DNA of 49,271 nucleotides from Ruminiclostridium cellobioparum DSM 1351 = ATCC 15832. GTDB taxonomy: Bacteria; Bacillota; Clostridia; Acetivibrionales; DSM-1351. Position 1 is the first letter of the stretch. Each line of letters opens with the position of its first letter. The notes beneath the pieces are model-generated. The model was given only the letters and a program-made list of their open reading frames with translations. It ran no database searches and was not told the origin of the DNA. Below, piece by piece: positions 1 to 9,761 of this stretch. The translations under genes and the position numbers were made by a program. The stretch covers positions 1-49,271 of the forward strand of contig NZ_JHYD01000048.1 in the NCBI RefSeq assembly GCF_000621505.1, in the 5' to 3' direction.

Positions 1-3000
1 TAGGTATAGGTTATGGTTTCGGAGCCTATGGTCTGGGTCAGCAGTCTGCCGTGTATATCATAGGTGTAGTTTATGGTTTTTCCGTTTCTGTCTGTTTTTG
101 CAGCCGGTGTTCCATCCGTATTATAGATACTGGTTTCTGTTTTTGCAGGGTTGTAACTGTAATTGCCCGGCGTTCCTGTACGGCCACCCTGGTCGATGCG
201 TTTTGATACTTTGTTGGCTGCATTGTACTCATAGGTTGTTATGTTGCCTTTTGCGTCTTTTTGTGAAAGCAGGTTCCCGTTCAGGTCATACGAATATTCC
301 GTACTTTCATTTTTGGCGTTTGTTACTTTATTCAGCCTGTTGTATTCGTCATATTGGTAGGTGGTCTGGTTGTTTCTTCCGTCTTTCTTCGTTGCTATAT
401 TGCCCAATTCATCATAGGTCTGGCTGGTTGTATGGCCTTCAGAATCTGTTGTTGTCAGCAGTCTGTTGTTTTTGTCATAGGTGTATTGTGTGGTTTGGTT
501 TAACGCATCATAGGCTTTTTCCTGTACATTGTTATGGTTGTATTCCAGCTTCTGTATGCTGTGGCTGTATGCGTCTTTTTGTTCTATCAGCCTGTTCAGG
601 CCATCATATGTGCTTGTGGTTGTGTTGCCCCTCCAGTCGGTTTCGGCGGTCTTGTTGCCATTGGCATCATATGTGAATTTGGTTTGGCGGTCCACTCCCG
701 ATACCGTCTGCCTTGCTGCTATGAGCTTATTTTGATGGTTGTATATATATTCTTTTTCATTTCCGTTTGCATCTGTGGAATACCTTACGTTTCCGTTTTT
801 ATCGTACCTGGAGCCTGTGGTTATTGCTTCTGAGCCGTCCTGTGCCTGCTGTGTATGTGTCAGTATATCTCCCTGATTGTTATATGTATAGGTGTCAACT
901 GCTCCTTTTGTATCCTTCTGTATTTTCAGTCTGCCCATCACATCATATTGGCAGGTTATTTCATTTTGAGGTATTGTTGCATCTCCTGGGTATACTGCTC
1001 TTCTTACCTTACCTAATGCATTGTACTGGTATGTTGTCGTGTTTCCAATTGCATCTGTTTCGGTAAGCAGATTGCCCAAATAGTCGTAAGTGCTGGTTTT
1101 TAGTACCGTTTCTGCCGCAGTTGAAGTTTTCCTTACTCCTATTTGTGTTATGTTTCCCGCATCGTCATAATAATAGTTTGTAATGACTCCTTTTGCATTT
1201 GTTTCGGAGGTTTTATGTCCGAGTGCATCGTAGCTGTATTTTGTTGTAAAACTCAGTCTTCTCTCTTTTGATACGGGATCCAGTACCGTTATCGGTTTGT
1301 TTGCCAGATTGTAGGTGTATTCCGTTCCGTAGCCTGTGTTTATCTGTGTATCTATGCCCGTTTTGTCTGTTGCTGCTTCGAAGCCCAGCCCATCCAGTAC
1401 TTTTACCGGATTTCCGTTGTTATCGTACTTGTATGCCTCCTGTACTATTCTTACCTGCCGGGTTGTCCATTGGTGCGTGTCAGTATCCAGTCTCTTTTCC
1501 TCTCCCGCATATGTTTTGGTTTTTATCCTGTCCATCAGGTCATAGGTATATTCCACTCTGTTCATCTGATCGATTGTCTTTGATGAATCATAAGCATTTG
1601 GAGCTACTTCGGCTGTTTTCCTTCCCGCCCTGTCATAATAGAAGGCTGTTGTATTATTGGCAGCATCTGTGGTTCGTACCAGTAATCCTCTCTGGTCGTA
1701 TGTATATGTTGTTATATTTCCATTCGAATCAATTTTCTCAATTGGCTGGCCCTGCCAGTCATATTTTGTTGATGATGATATATTCGTCTGATTGCCGTAT
1801 TCATCCATGCCCGGCCGGCTTACGCCGGTCTGGTTGTTCATATTGTCATAGGCATATGTGGTTGTAACGTTGTCCGGAGTTGTCATTGTCTCAAGGTTGC
1901 CGTTCTGATCATAGGTATAAACCGTTATTACACTGACATCTTCGGTACTGTTGATATCATTGCCTTCAAAGTCCCCTGCTTTTATGTGTTCAGTTTTTTC
2001 TGCGACCTTACCCAAGTGATTGTACCGGTAATCTGTTACAATATAGTTTTCAGGATCTGTATATACCTTTTCCTGAATTGCGTTTCCGTCTGCATCGTAT
2101 TGGTATTCGGTTTTTCTTCCTTCATTATCTGTAACGCTCCTTACCTTGCCGTTTTTATAGTACTCATAGGTTTTTGTTATCTGTTGGGTAGGTTTGCCAT
2201 CTTTGAGGACCGTATCTTTTCCGGTTATTTCCTGTTTTACTTCTCCGACCTTGCTATAGAACGTACTATTGTACGTAAATCTGGTGCTGCCGCTGACTGT
2301 TTCAAAAGGAGTCCATTTTTCAGTCAATCTATTTAAGCCGTCATATTTATAATATGTAACATTCCCTTTTGCATCGGTGGTATAATTTACTGTGCCGTTT
2401 GCATTATATGTTGTAGAAATTGTTGTGCCGTCAGGCCTGGTTTCCGATATTTGTCTCCCGGCATAATCAAATACGCTGACAGTGACTGCAACTTCAGTGT
2501 CATTCAAATATTTTTTGTGTATCTGCTGAGTTTTCCCTCCTGCCAGAATTTGATAGGTATTTTCTTCAAGCAATACCTGTTCTGCCGTGGGATCTTCCTG
2601 GAAATATGTTCTCAGGGGTCTGTTTATCAGATCATATTCATTTGTGTATTTGGCTCCGTTGGGTTTTGTTTCTGTTACAACATTTCCATATATGTCATAG
2701 GTGTATGATGTTGTATTATTGTTCGGATCTGTAACCGTTCTGACCTTGCCGTTGTCGAAGTATGTATACCTGTACCCTGCATTCCCGGTATACCGGTGGT
2801 TTTGTATGTCGTCTTCCGAAGGATCGTACAATTTTGGAGATATTTCTTTTGTTTTCCGGCCTTCCGAGTCGTAGGTTATTCTGGTAGTTTCTCCTCCATC
2901 CGTCACCTGCCTTTCAAGGTTTCCGTTTTTGTCATATACATACCCGGTATTATTTCCATTTGGTGTGGTGGATTTTACAAGCCGGCTTGATGCATCGTAC

Positions 3001-6000
3001 TCGTTAGCACGCGTGTTGTTTTCGGCATCTGTTTCTGTAATGATATTTCCATAGGTATCATATGTGTATATGGTTTTATTCCCCTCAGGATCAGTTACGG
3101 ATTTTATCAGGCCTTTAGCTTTATAACCTAATGCCGCACCTTCGGAATCGGTGTAATATTCATAAGTAGTAATGGCGAACTTCTCCGTATCGGCAGTTCC
3201 ATCGGTATACTGGTCGGTCCCGTTCAGCGGCTGCACTTTTTTTGTCAGATTCTTTTTACTGGAATCGTATACATAGAAGGTCATTTTCCCGTTTTCGTCT
3301 TTTTGACTTGTAACATTATTTTTTTCGTCATAAGTCATTACCCTGGTACTGGAATCTGGATTTGTAATTTTTGTCACATTGCCGTTGGAATCCCTGTCAT
3401 ACTGAGTTTTATTGCCATTGCGGTCAGTAACGGATTTTTCCTCGGAATATTTGTTTATTCCGTTTTCATCCCTGGTATATTCATATACTGTGGATTTGCC
3501 CTCAGCATCGGTTGAATTAATTATGCTGTAGGAACTGTCATATTTTTGTGTTGTCACCCTTCCATTGCTGTCTGTAATGGTTGTAACACAGTTTATATTG
3601 TCATATGAGTATGTAAATTCGTTTCCGTTTGCGTCTGTTCTCTTTTCAACCTTGTCCTTGTTCTCTCCGTCATGAATGTAGGTTACAGACTCGATTAATT
3701 TATAAAAACTGTCGTTTACCTCAGTCATGAAGCCTTCGGAGTCGTAGGTGTAGCTTGTTGCATTGCCCATTGCATCAGTTACCTTTACCAGCCGGTCGTC
3801 AAGGTATTCATATGTTATCGTTCTGTTGCCCGTATTATCTTTTATGCTTTTTATTAATCCATTTTCATATGTTACGGTAAAGTTCCTTCCAGCCTGATCG
3901 GTTACCCCCTGCACCCTGCCTTCGGAATCAACGCTTACGGTAACGCTGTTGCCGTTCTTGTCTTGCATTTTAACAAGATGTCCGTTTGAGTCAAAATAGA
4001 ATATATCCTGCTGCTTTGATGTAAGAATATATGTTCCATCAGGGTTTTGTACCAGTGTGTTGTGGGAATCATTTGCGGCAAAGGTTCCGTCACTGTTCAT
4101 CTTAAAGGTCTGAACACTTCCGTCGGGCAGTCTGACTTCTCTTGTATCAGTGCTGTAGAGTGAATCTTGAATGCTGCTCTCGTAGCTGAAGGTCCATCCT
4201 CTGCCGAATACCGAAGCTTTATCACTTCTGGAGTTGTAGGTTCTGCTGAAATCAATGTCATATCCCGGCGAGTCCATAGTCAGGTCGGTATAGGTACGAG
4301 AAAAGTTTCCCGTAGCAGGATTCATACCGCTAAGACCGAAGTATTGCTCGTAGCGGTAGTCCTCTATGAGAATGTTCCAGATTTTATAACTGTTAAATGT
4401 ATAGCCTGAGTCTATGGGTTTTGTGATTATGAGAATGTTGAATTTATTAGAGGAAGGTTTATCAAAATCAACTGTTTGTATATTATTTCCACTTAGTATT
4501 ACTTTATGAGTGCCTGAAGCATAAAAATCATTATACCAACCGTTATAATCACGTTGTGTAAAATTCCTCTTAACTTCTATTGTTCCTGCTGTTAGGGTTG
4601 AAACACCGCGATATACATATGTCTTTACATAAAAGTCACCTTCTATTAAAATATAATCTTCATTAAATGTCATATATAAATATTGCTGAGTAGTTCCAAA
4701 TTCCACCGTAAAATTTCCTTTTACGTCAATCCTTCCTTTATTTACAACTAAAACTCCTTTATGATATAAATTGCCTGCAACAATTAACTTCCCACCATTT
4801 ATATTTACAGAATCATTATCATTGTACATATTAAAATTAACATTACCCAGAACCTCTAATGTTTTGCCATTTAGATTTATATTATTACAAGTTAAGTCTC
4901 CTTGAATAACTTCATCTTCCGTGAGTGTCCATTTTGTATATCTTAAATCTAAAGTAGGTAATTTAAATCCATTCGTTATTAGTGTATTTGTACTTAGTTG
5001 ATTGTTAACCACTGATATTCCTACACCCGGTTTATGTCTTATTTCCAGAATATTAAATCTGTTAGCATCCGGCTTATCAAAATCTATTATCTGTTCTTTA
5101 TCACCACTTAATACAACTTTATGAGTACCTGAAGCCTTGAAGTCACTATACCAACCGTTATAATCTCTCTGGGTAAAGTTTCCTTTTACCTCCATTGTTC
5201 CAGCTTTTAATGATGACAATCCATTGTATACATATGTTTTTACATAAAAATCACCATGAATTTGAATATAGTCCTCATCATAGCTCATTATTAAATATTG
5301 ACCTGATGTTCCTTCAACGGTATAGTTTCCATTTACTCTTATGTTTCCTTTATTTACATCCACAACTCCGCTGTGATTTAGATTCCCATCCACAATTAAA
5401 TTTCCACCACTTATATTGACATTTCCGTTTATGGTTATATTGCCTTCTACTTCTAATGTTTTACCATTCAAATTTATATTATTGCAGGTTAAGTCTCCTT
5501 CAATGATTTCATTGTCCGTCAATGTCCAATCCGTATATTTCAAATTTATTGTTGGCAATTTGAAACCGTTTGTTATTAATATATTTGTGCTTAATGCATT
5601 TATCACCGTAATCGCTACACCAGTTTCATGTCTTATTTCCAGAATATTAAATCTGTTAGCATCCGGCTTATCAAAATCTATTATTTGTTCTTTATCACCA
5701 CTTAATACAACTTTATGAGTACCTGAAGCTTTGAAGTCATTATACCAACCGTTATAATCTCTTTGAGTAAAATTTCCTTTTACCTCCATTGTTCCAGCTT
5801 TTAATGATGACAATCCATTGTATACATATGTTTTTACATAAAAATCACCATGAATTTGAATATAGTCCTCATCATAACTCATATTTAAATACTGACCTCC
5901 GCCAGTAACAGTATAGGCTCCTTTTATTTCGACTTTGCCCTTGTTTATAACTATTATTCCACCTGTTTGTATTAAACTTCCATAAATTATAATTGTGTGG

Positions 6001-7865
6001 CCATTCAGATCCAGCGTCCCCCCGGACAGATATACATCTCCGAAGACCTTGTCTTCGGTTAAGGTCAGATTACTTTTGATATAAGTAGCTGCAATTGTAC
6101 TCACTGTCAGCGGATTGCTGAGTGCCGATTCATTTCCTGCTTCGTTGTAGGCTTTAATTTTATAAACATATGCCTGCCCATCTGCCAATCCTTTATCAGC
6201 GTATGTTACAGCAGATGTTGTTGTTACCAACACATCATCCCTGTATATTTCATATCCTGTAGCTCCCTCCACCGCTTCCCATGACAGATCTATGGATATG
6301 GCAGATGGAGTCGCCGTTATATTTACAGGTGTTGAAAGCAAGGTATACTTTTCCACTCCTGTGCTCCATTCACCGCAGCCTCCGGCATTAACGGCTCTTA
6401 CTTTAATTGAATAAAGTGTATTTGGACTTAGCTCATTAAAGACAAATCTGTTTTGGGTCGTGTTGGTAATATCTCCGTTTATGGAAATATCATAGCTTTC
6501 AGCTCCCTCTACAGCATCAAAGCTAACTGTTAAGGTCCTGTCGGTTGCCGCTGCCGAAACATTACCAGGAATATTCAGCTGTAAAGCCGGCGTACTCACC
6601 ATTAACGTTTCGCTTAAAACCGACTCATTGCCAGTTTCGTTATATGCCTTGATATTGTAAACATAAGTTTTTCCGGCTGTTAATCCCATGTCGGTATATA
6701 TATTGGCAGCTGTTGCCCCTACCTTTATGTTGTCCCGGTATATTTCATACCTTGTGGCTCCGGCTACGGTTTCCCATGACAGATCTACAGATATGGCAGA
6801 TGGAGTTGCCACTATGTTTATTGGTGTTGAAAGGAAGGTGGAATCGGTGCTTGTTGTCACTGCTCTATCAGGTTCTGCTTCATTTGTATCTGAGAGTATA
6901 TCTGTATCAATTATTACAGACGGAGTTTCTTCTTTATTCGAAGCTTCATTAGCTGAAGTTTCCTTATCCGGAGCATCCTTAACTGAGGTATCCTTATCCA
7001 AGGCTTCTCTATCCGCCGCTTCCTCCATTGCAGCCTGTAATTTGCCCGATGTTACAATTAACTCGGAACTAAAGCCGGACATGTTTCCATTACGGCTATA
7101 TGCCTTTACTTTGTATGTACAGGAACTGAACTGCTCCAAAATCATATCTTCATATGCATTGGTATCGGAGCCGCCTATTTCCACACCATTGCGGTATATC
7201 CTGTAGCTGTCGGCTCCTGGTGAAGCTTCCCATGTTAACTCTATGGAAGTATTTGATTGATTTGCCCTAAGCCTGGCAGGTGCAGCAAGCAGGGTATACT
7301 TATTTACTTCCCTGCTCCATTCACCGGCATAAGCCTTACTGATTGCTCTGACCCTGACAAAATATTGGGTGCCGGATTTAAGGCTGGAATATGTACGGCT
7401 TGCTGCCGCAGCCTTGGTAATACTACCATTCAGGGATATATCATAACCTTCCGCTCCTTCAACCGCATCCCAGCTAACTGTCAGACTCCGTTCTCCCGGG
7501 ATAACCTCAACGTTCCGGGGAATGGCTATTGCTGATGCGGTTGTCTGAACTGCCGGTGCACTTTGCTTCACTGCTTCAATCGCTGAGGCCGGCGGCTCAA
7601 TTGCCATTTCTTCTGTTCCGGCACCTCCTGCCGGATTTATAGCATTTTGTCCAATATTGTCCGATTGAACGGAATTGCCTGTTTGTCCGGTACTGCCTGA
7701 TGCACTGCTCCAGTCACCGTTTCCGGCCATTCTGTTCTCACGACTGACATTTTCACGTATAACACCTGAATTTGCACCCTGCATTCCCATTGCTGAAAAA
7801 TTAAATGTTTGCAGAAGTAAAATAAAAACCAAGAGTACTGCTAAATATTTTTTACAATCCGGCAT
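1..7865 (-). CDS. Giant secreted RHS/YD-repeat protein, C-terminus beyond the left edge
   Basis: Open without a stop from ATG at 7865 (AGGAG 9 bases upstream) to the left edge, about 2,621 residues. Order: signal peptide (hydrophobic core ~7-22); Ser/Gly-rich segment; fibronectin III domains at about 115-192, 192-270, 345-424, 424-506 and 507-588, with a Thr/Ser/Glu/Asp-rich linker at ~275-345; three tandem ~200-residue beta-rich modules at ~591-1149; a DUF6531-like RHS entry segment with PATGNFSRTYTDLTM (~1183-1197); then tandem YD repeats (YDxxGRL, e.g. TYDIHGRLL near the edge) from ~1290 onward. RHS proteins build a beta-cage shell that often encloses a C-terminal toxin or effector; that part is not visible. 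Fn3 domains and the signal peptide suggest a surface or secreted protein exported by Sec. Plus-strand frames over this region are low-complexity shadows. Its own ribosome binding site and a hairpin upstream suggest it is transcribed separately from the GH8 gene. RHS family: sure. Toxin role: inference. Confidence 0.93.
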   Translation of the reverse strand, partial: MPDCKKYLAVLLVFILLLQTFNFSAMGMQGANSGVIRENVSRENRMAGNGDWSSASGSTGQTGNSVQSDNIGQNAINPAGGAGTEEMAIEPPASAIEAVKQSAPAVQTTASAIAIPRNVEVIPGERSLTVSWDAVEGAEGYDISLNGSITKAAAASRTYSSLKSGTQYFVRVRAISKAYAGEWSREVNKYTLLAAPARLRANQSNTSIELTWEASPGADSYRIYRNGVEIGGSDTNAYEDMILEQFSSCTYKVKAYSRNGNMSGFSSELIVTSGKLQAAMEEAADREALDKDTSVKDAPDKETSANEASNKEETPSVIIDTDILSDTNEAEPDRAVTTSTDSTFLSTPINIVATPSAISVDLSWETVAGATRYEIYRDNIKVGATAANIYTDMGLTAGKTYVYNIKAYNETGNESVLSETLMVSTPALQLNIPGNVSAAATDRTLTVSFDAVEGAESYDISINGDITNTTQNRFVFNELSPNTLYSIKVRAVNAGGCGEWSTGVEKYTLLSTPVNITATPSAISIDLSWEAVEGATGYEIYRDDVLVTTTSAVTYADKGLADGQAYVYKIKAYNEAGNESALSNPLTVSTIAATYIKSNLTLTEDKVFGDVYLSGGTLDLNGHTIIIYGSLIQTGGIIVINKGKVEIKGAYTVTGGGQYLNMSYDEDYIQIHGDFYVKTYVYNGLSSLKAGTMEVKGNFTQRDYNGWYNDFKASGTHKVVLSGDKEQIIDFDKPDANRFNILEIRHETGVAITVINALSTNILITNGFKLPTINLKYTDWTLTDNEIIEGDLTCNNINLNGKTLEVEGNITINGNVNISGGNLIVDGNLNHSGVVDVNKGNIRVNGNYTVEGTSGQYLIMSYDEDYIQIHGDFYVKTYVYNGLSSLKAGTMEVKGNFTQRDYNGWYSDFKASGTHKVVLSGDKEQIIDFDKPDANRFNILEIRHKPGVGISVVNNQLSTNTLITNGFKLPTLDLRYTKWTLTEDEVIQGDLTCNNINLNGKTLEVLGNVNFNMYNDNDSVNINGGKLIVAGNLYHKGVLVVNKGRIDVKGNFTVEFGTTQQYLYMTFNEDYILIEGDFYVKTYVYRGVSTLTAGTIEVKRNFTQRDYNGWYNDFYASGTHKVILSGNNIQTVDFDKPSSNKFNILIITKPIDSGYTFNSYKIWNILIEDYRYEQYFGLSGMNPATGNFSRTYTDLTMDSPGYDIDFSRTYNSRSDKASVFGRGWTFSYESSIQDSLYSTDTREVRLPDGSVQTFKMNSDGTFAANDSHNTLVQNPDGTYILTSKQQDIFYFDSNGHLVKMQDKNGNSVTVSVDSEGRVQGVTDQAGRNFTVTYENGLIKSIKDNTGNRTITYEYLDDRLVKVTDAMGNATSYTYDSEGFMTEVNDSFYKLIESVTYIHDGENKDKVEKRTDANGNEFTYSYDNINCVTTITDSNGRVTTQKYDSSYSIINSTDAEGKSTVYEYTRDENGINKYSEEKSVTDRNGNKTQYDRDSNGNVTKITNPDSSTRVMTYDEKNNVTSQKDENGKMTFYVYDSSKKNLTKKVQPLNGTDQYTDGTADTEKFAITTYEYYTDSEGAALGYKAKGLIKSVTDPEGNKTIYTYDTYGNIITETDAENNTRANEYDASSRLVKSTTPNGNNTGYVYDKNGNLERQVTDGGETTRITYDSEGRKTKEISPKLYDPSEDDIQNHRYTGNAGYRYTYFDNGKVRTVTDPNNNTTSYTYDIYGNVVTETKPNGAKYTNEYDLINRPLRTYFQEDPTAEQVLLEENTYQILAGGKTQQIHKKYLNDTEVAVTVSVFDYAGRQISETRPDGTTISTTYNANGTVNYTTDAKGNVTYYKYDGLNRLTEKWTPFETVSGSTRFTYNSTFYSKVGEVKQEITGKDTVLKDGKPTQQITKTYEYYKNGKVRSVTDNEGRKTEYQYDADGNAIQEKVYTDPENYIVTDYRYNHLGKVAEKTEHIKAGDFEGNDINSTEDVSVITVYTYDQNGNLETMTTPDNVTTTYAYDNMNNQTGVSRPGMDEYGNQTNISSSTKYDWQGQPIEKIDSNGNITTYTYDQRGLLVRTTDAANNTTAFYYDRAGRKTAEVAPNAYDSSKTIDQMNRVEYTYDLMDRIKTKTYAGEEKRLDTDTHQWTTRQVRIVQEAYKYDNNGNPVKVLDGLGFEAATDKTGIDTQINTGYGTEYTYNLANKPITVLDPVSKERRLSFTTKYSYDALGHKTSETNAKGVITNYYYDDAGNITQIGVRKTSTAAETVLKTSTYDYLGNLLTETDAIGNTTTYQYNALGKVRRAVYPGDATIPQNEITCQYDVMGRLKIQKDTKGAVDTYTYNNQGDILTHTQQAQDGSEAITTGSRYDKNGNVRYSTDANGNEKEYIYNHQNKLIAARQTVSGVDRQTKFTYDANGNKTAETDWRGNTTTSTYDGLNRLIEQKDAYSHSIQKLEYNHNNVQEKAYDALNQTTQYTYDKNNRLLTTTDSEGHTTSQTYDELGNIATKKDGRNNQTTYQYDEYNRLNKVTNAKNESTEYSYDLNGNLLSQKDAKGNITTYEYNAANKVSKRIDQGGRTGTPGNYSYNPAKTETSIYNTDGTPAAKTDRNGKTINYTYDIHGRLLTQTIGSETITYT
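4415..6095 (-). repeat. Three in-frame tandem modules inside the RHS gene
   Basis: The same coding block occurs three times. The first two modules are 594 bases (198 codons) apart, aligned on ACTTTATGAG at 5710 and 5116. The third follows 615 bases (205 codons) later at 4501. Copies one and two are nearly identical at DNA level over about 250 bases (5629-5881 against 5035-5287), while copy three has diverged. Each module carries NFTQRDYNGWY, a Val/Ile/Gly-rich strand pattern and LSGDKEQIIDFDKP or its variant. Near-identity at DNA level points to a recent duplication or gene conversion. Confidence 0.88.
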
Positions 7866-7978
7866 TTTTCAATCTCCTTTATTCTACCAAAAATACTTAT
7901 TTTTAACTTCTCAATACAAATTATTATAGGCCTGATTGTAATTTTTGTAAATATTATGCAATATTATGGATACTGAAC

Positions 7979-8018
7979 AAACAACCAGAAACTCCGTTTC
8001 CGTAGTTTCTGGTTGTTT
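7979..8018 (-). terminator. Hairpin downstream of the GH8 gene
   Basis: A perfect 15-bp inverted repeat (7979-7993 with 8004-8018, loop 10 bases) lies 88 bases after the GH8 stop codon and before the RHS start. In the minus direction it is followed by only a short T-rich stretch (TTTGTTC), so it is a moderate intrinsic terminator or a 3' stabiliser. Nothing else is evident in the 7866-8105 gap. Confidence 0.6.
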
Positions 8019-8105
8019 AAATGCATCTTAACTTTATTTTACTGGTGCTTTATTTCTATCCTACTGCCGTAATCCGGTATCCTGCCACCTTACCGCCAAG
8101 ATTGT

Positions 8106-9545
8106 CTACTTGTACGGTAAAGTCCCGATTTTACCTAAAAGATACTGCTGGAGTATGGCAAAATCAATGGCGTCAACCGAACCGTCAGCATTTGTGTCGG
8201 CTGCCTCCACACTTGGTAAAGTACTTGTCTTTCCCAGGAGATAACTTTTCAGCAGAGCACTGTCCAGCGCATCAATAGCATTATCCTTGTTTACATCACC
8301 GCATAAAAACGATGGCGTTGCACCCCATATCTTAAAGTTACCGCTTAAATGAAGCATTCCAAGCATATAAAGCATTCCGTCATAATAGCGGTACTGCCCC
8401 GAGGGAACAGCAGTATTCCACAATTCATCTACAAAGGGCTTTGCACTCTGTACATCTGAAGATAAAGCTGTAACAGCATTCATGGCTACCAACCCCGGAG
8501 AATGGTCGTTGTTAAGCTTCGAACCTGCCAGTGTGTAATTGCTTCCGTGAGTGCTTATACCCTCTTTTTGGAAAAAGCTCTGAATTCTTGGAGCAAATGT
8601 TGTGGAGGCCCAGGCATCCTTTTGCCACCAGGCATAATCTACACTGATATTCAAAGCCACCCTCCAGGCGTCATATCTGAAATCGGCATGCCCCGAACTC
8701 CAGGAAACATCCTTGGGCGTTCCGTCAAAGTTAGCATAGTCGGGATTCAATCCTGTTGTGGCATGTGTCGACTTCTTGAAGAATTCTCTGCTTGTTGCGG
8801 CAATCCTGGTCCAGGTAGTTCTGTCATTCGCATCCTTATCCCATAATGCCCATAATTCATAAAAAGCCGGGAGATGGTAGGAGGGATCGGTAAACGTTGC
8901 AGAACCGCCATTAGGGCAGAAAACAACCTGATTCTGTGTTTTATCGAACATATTCACCCCAACACCGTCATCTGCCTGATGCAGCATTGCATCCAGTATG
9001 GTCTGCGCTTCTGCTTCATAGTTAAATATCCCGGTTCCGTTGCCCCACCTGCGTGCCGCAAAGAGGAGAGCCATTGCAAAATACTCATCCCCGTCCGACG
9101 CAGGTGTTGTATCAATTATGCCGCCATTGTAGTTGCACTGCCAGGAAAAGAAACCCTTATACTGCCCCGAGCTTTGATACATGTGGTTTCTTGCCCATTT
9201 CCACAGCATGTCGAACTCCTTCTTTTTATCCATCTGGACACATATCATCATACCGTATGACATACCCTCCGAACGCACATCACTATTTCCGGTATCTCTT
9301 ATGTAGGCCTCGTCACTTCCCGACTCATAAAATAACCTCTGATTGTTGGTATCCCCCTTGAAGAACTTGTCAAACATGGAATCCAGCTTGTCCTTTACCT
9401 GAGTCTCTGTCCTGCCTGTCTCAACAAATACATTCCTGTAACTTCCCGTGCTGTAATAGCCCCCTGTTGCTGCGTTAAGTGAGGTTACGGGTACAGCTGT
9501 AAACACGAAAGTCAAAACCAGCAAGTACGCTAAAACCCTTTTCAT
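8106..9545 (-). CDS. Dockerin-bearing GH8, Rex-like exo-oligoxylanase
   Basis: 479 residues: signal peptide (~1-25), GH8 catalytic domain (~30-410), linker, and a C-terminal type-I dockerin (~413-479) with two Ca-binding repeats. Landmarks recalled from the reducing-end xylose-releasing exo-oligoxylanase (Rex) subgroup are present: DVRSEGMSYGMM with Glu93 as likely acid, SDGDEYFAMAL with Asp151, DAWRVA with Asp292 as likely base, DPSYHLPAFYELWALW, and His348 in NDHSPGLVAMNAV. That His aligns with the one tied to reducing-end specificity in Rex. The predicted reaction is release of xylose from the reducing end of xylooligosaccharides; an endoglucanase or endoxylanase remains possible. The start has a perfect AAGGAGGT at 7-base spacing. 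It is the last gene of the GH9-GH9-GH8 cluster, 216 bases after its neighbour. The dockerin implies assembly on a scaffoldin outside the cell. GH8 is certain; Rex activity is inference from motifs. Confidence 0.92.
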   Translation of the reverse strand: MKRVLAYLLVLTFVFTAVPVTSLNAATGGYYSTGSYRNVFVETGRTETQVKDKLDSMFDKFFKGDTNNQRLFYESGSDEAYIRDTGNSDVRSEGMSYGMMICVQMDKKKEFDMLWKWARNHMYQSSGQYKGFFSWQCNYNGGIIDTTPASDGDEYFAMALLFAARRWGNGTGIFNYEAEAQTILDAMLHQADDGVGVNMFDKTQNQVVFCPNGGSATFTDPSYHLPAFYELWALWDKDANDRTTWTRIAATSREFFKKSTHATTGLNPDYANFDGTPKDVSWSSGHADFRYDAWRVALNISVDYAWWQKDAWASTTFAPRIQSFFQKEGISTHGSNYTLAGSKLNNDHSPGLVAMNAVTALSSDVQSAKPFVDELWNTAVPSGQYRYYDGMLYMLGMLHLSGNFKIWGATPSFLCGDVNKDNAIDALDSALLKSYLLGKTSTLPSVEAADTNADGSVDAIDFAILQQYLLGKIGTLPYK

Positions 9546-9761
9546 GTCAAATACCTCCTTAATAAATTAATGAATTTTGTACTGCCTGTCCAATTGTAAA
9601 TCCTTACTGCTCCCAGGGCAGTTCCGGAAGCTTCAGGAATTATACAATTGAACATTGATACAAAAATTTTTACCAGTTGTCTGTAACAGGTCCGATGTCC
9701 AATCCAGATATTTTTATATAAACCGTATTTTCGGCGTTCAGGTGAACCAACTGCAGTCCGT

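Noticed and set aside
98-2990. Many plus-strand open frames rich in Cys, Leu, Tyr and Phe
   Set aside because: They are antisense shadows of the YD repeats on the minus strand; they lack ribosome binding sites and have biased, repetitive composition.
4415-6095. Repeat array that might be a CRISPR or satellite
   Set aside because: The unit is about 600 bases, in frame and coding; it is a protein-module duplication.
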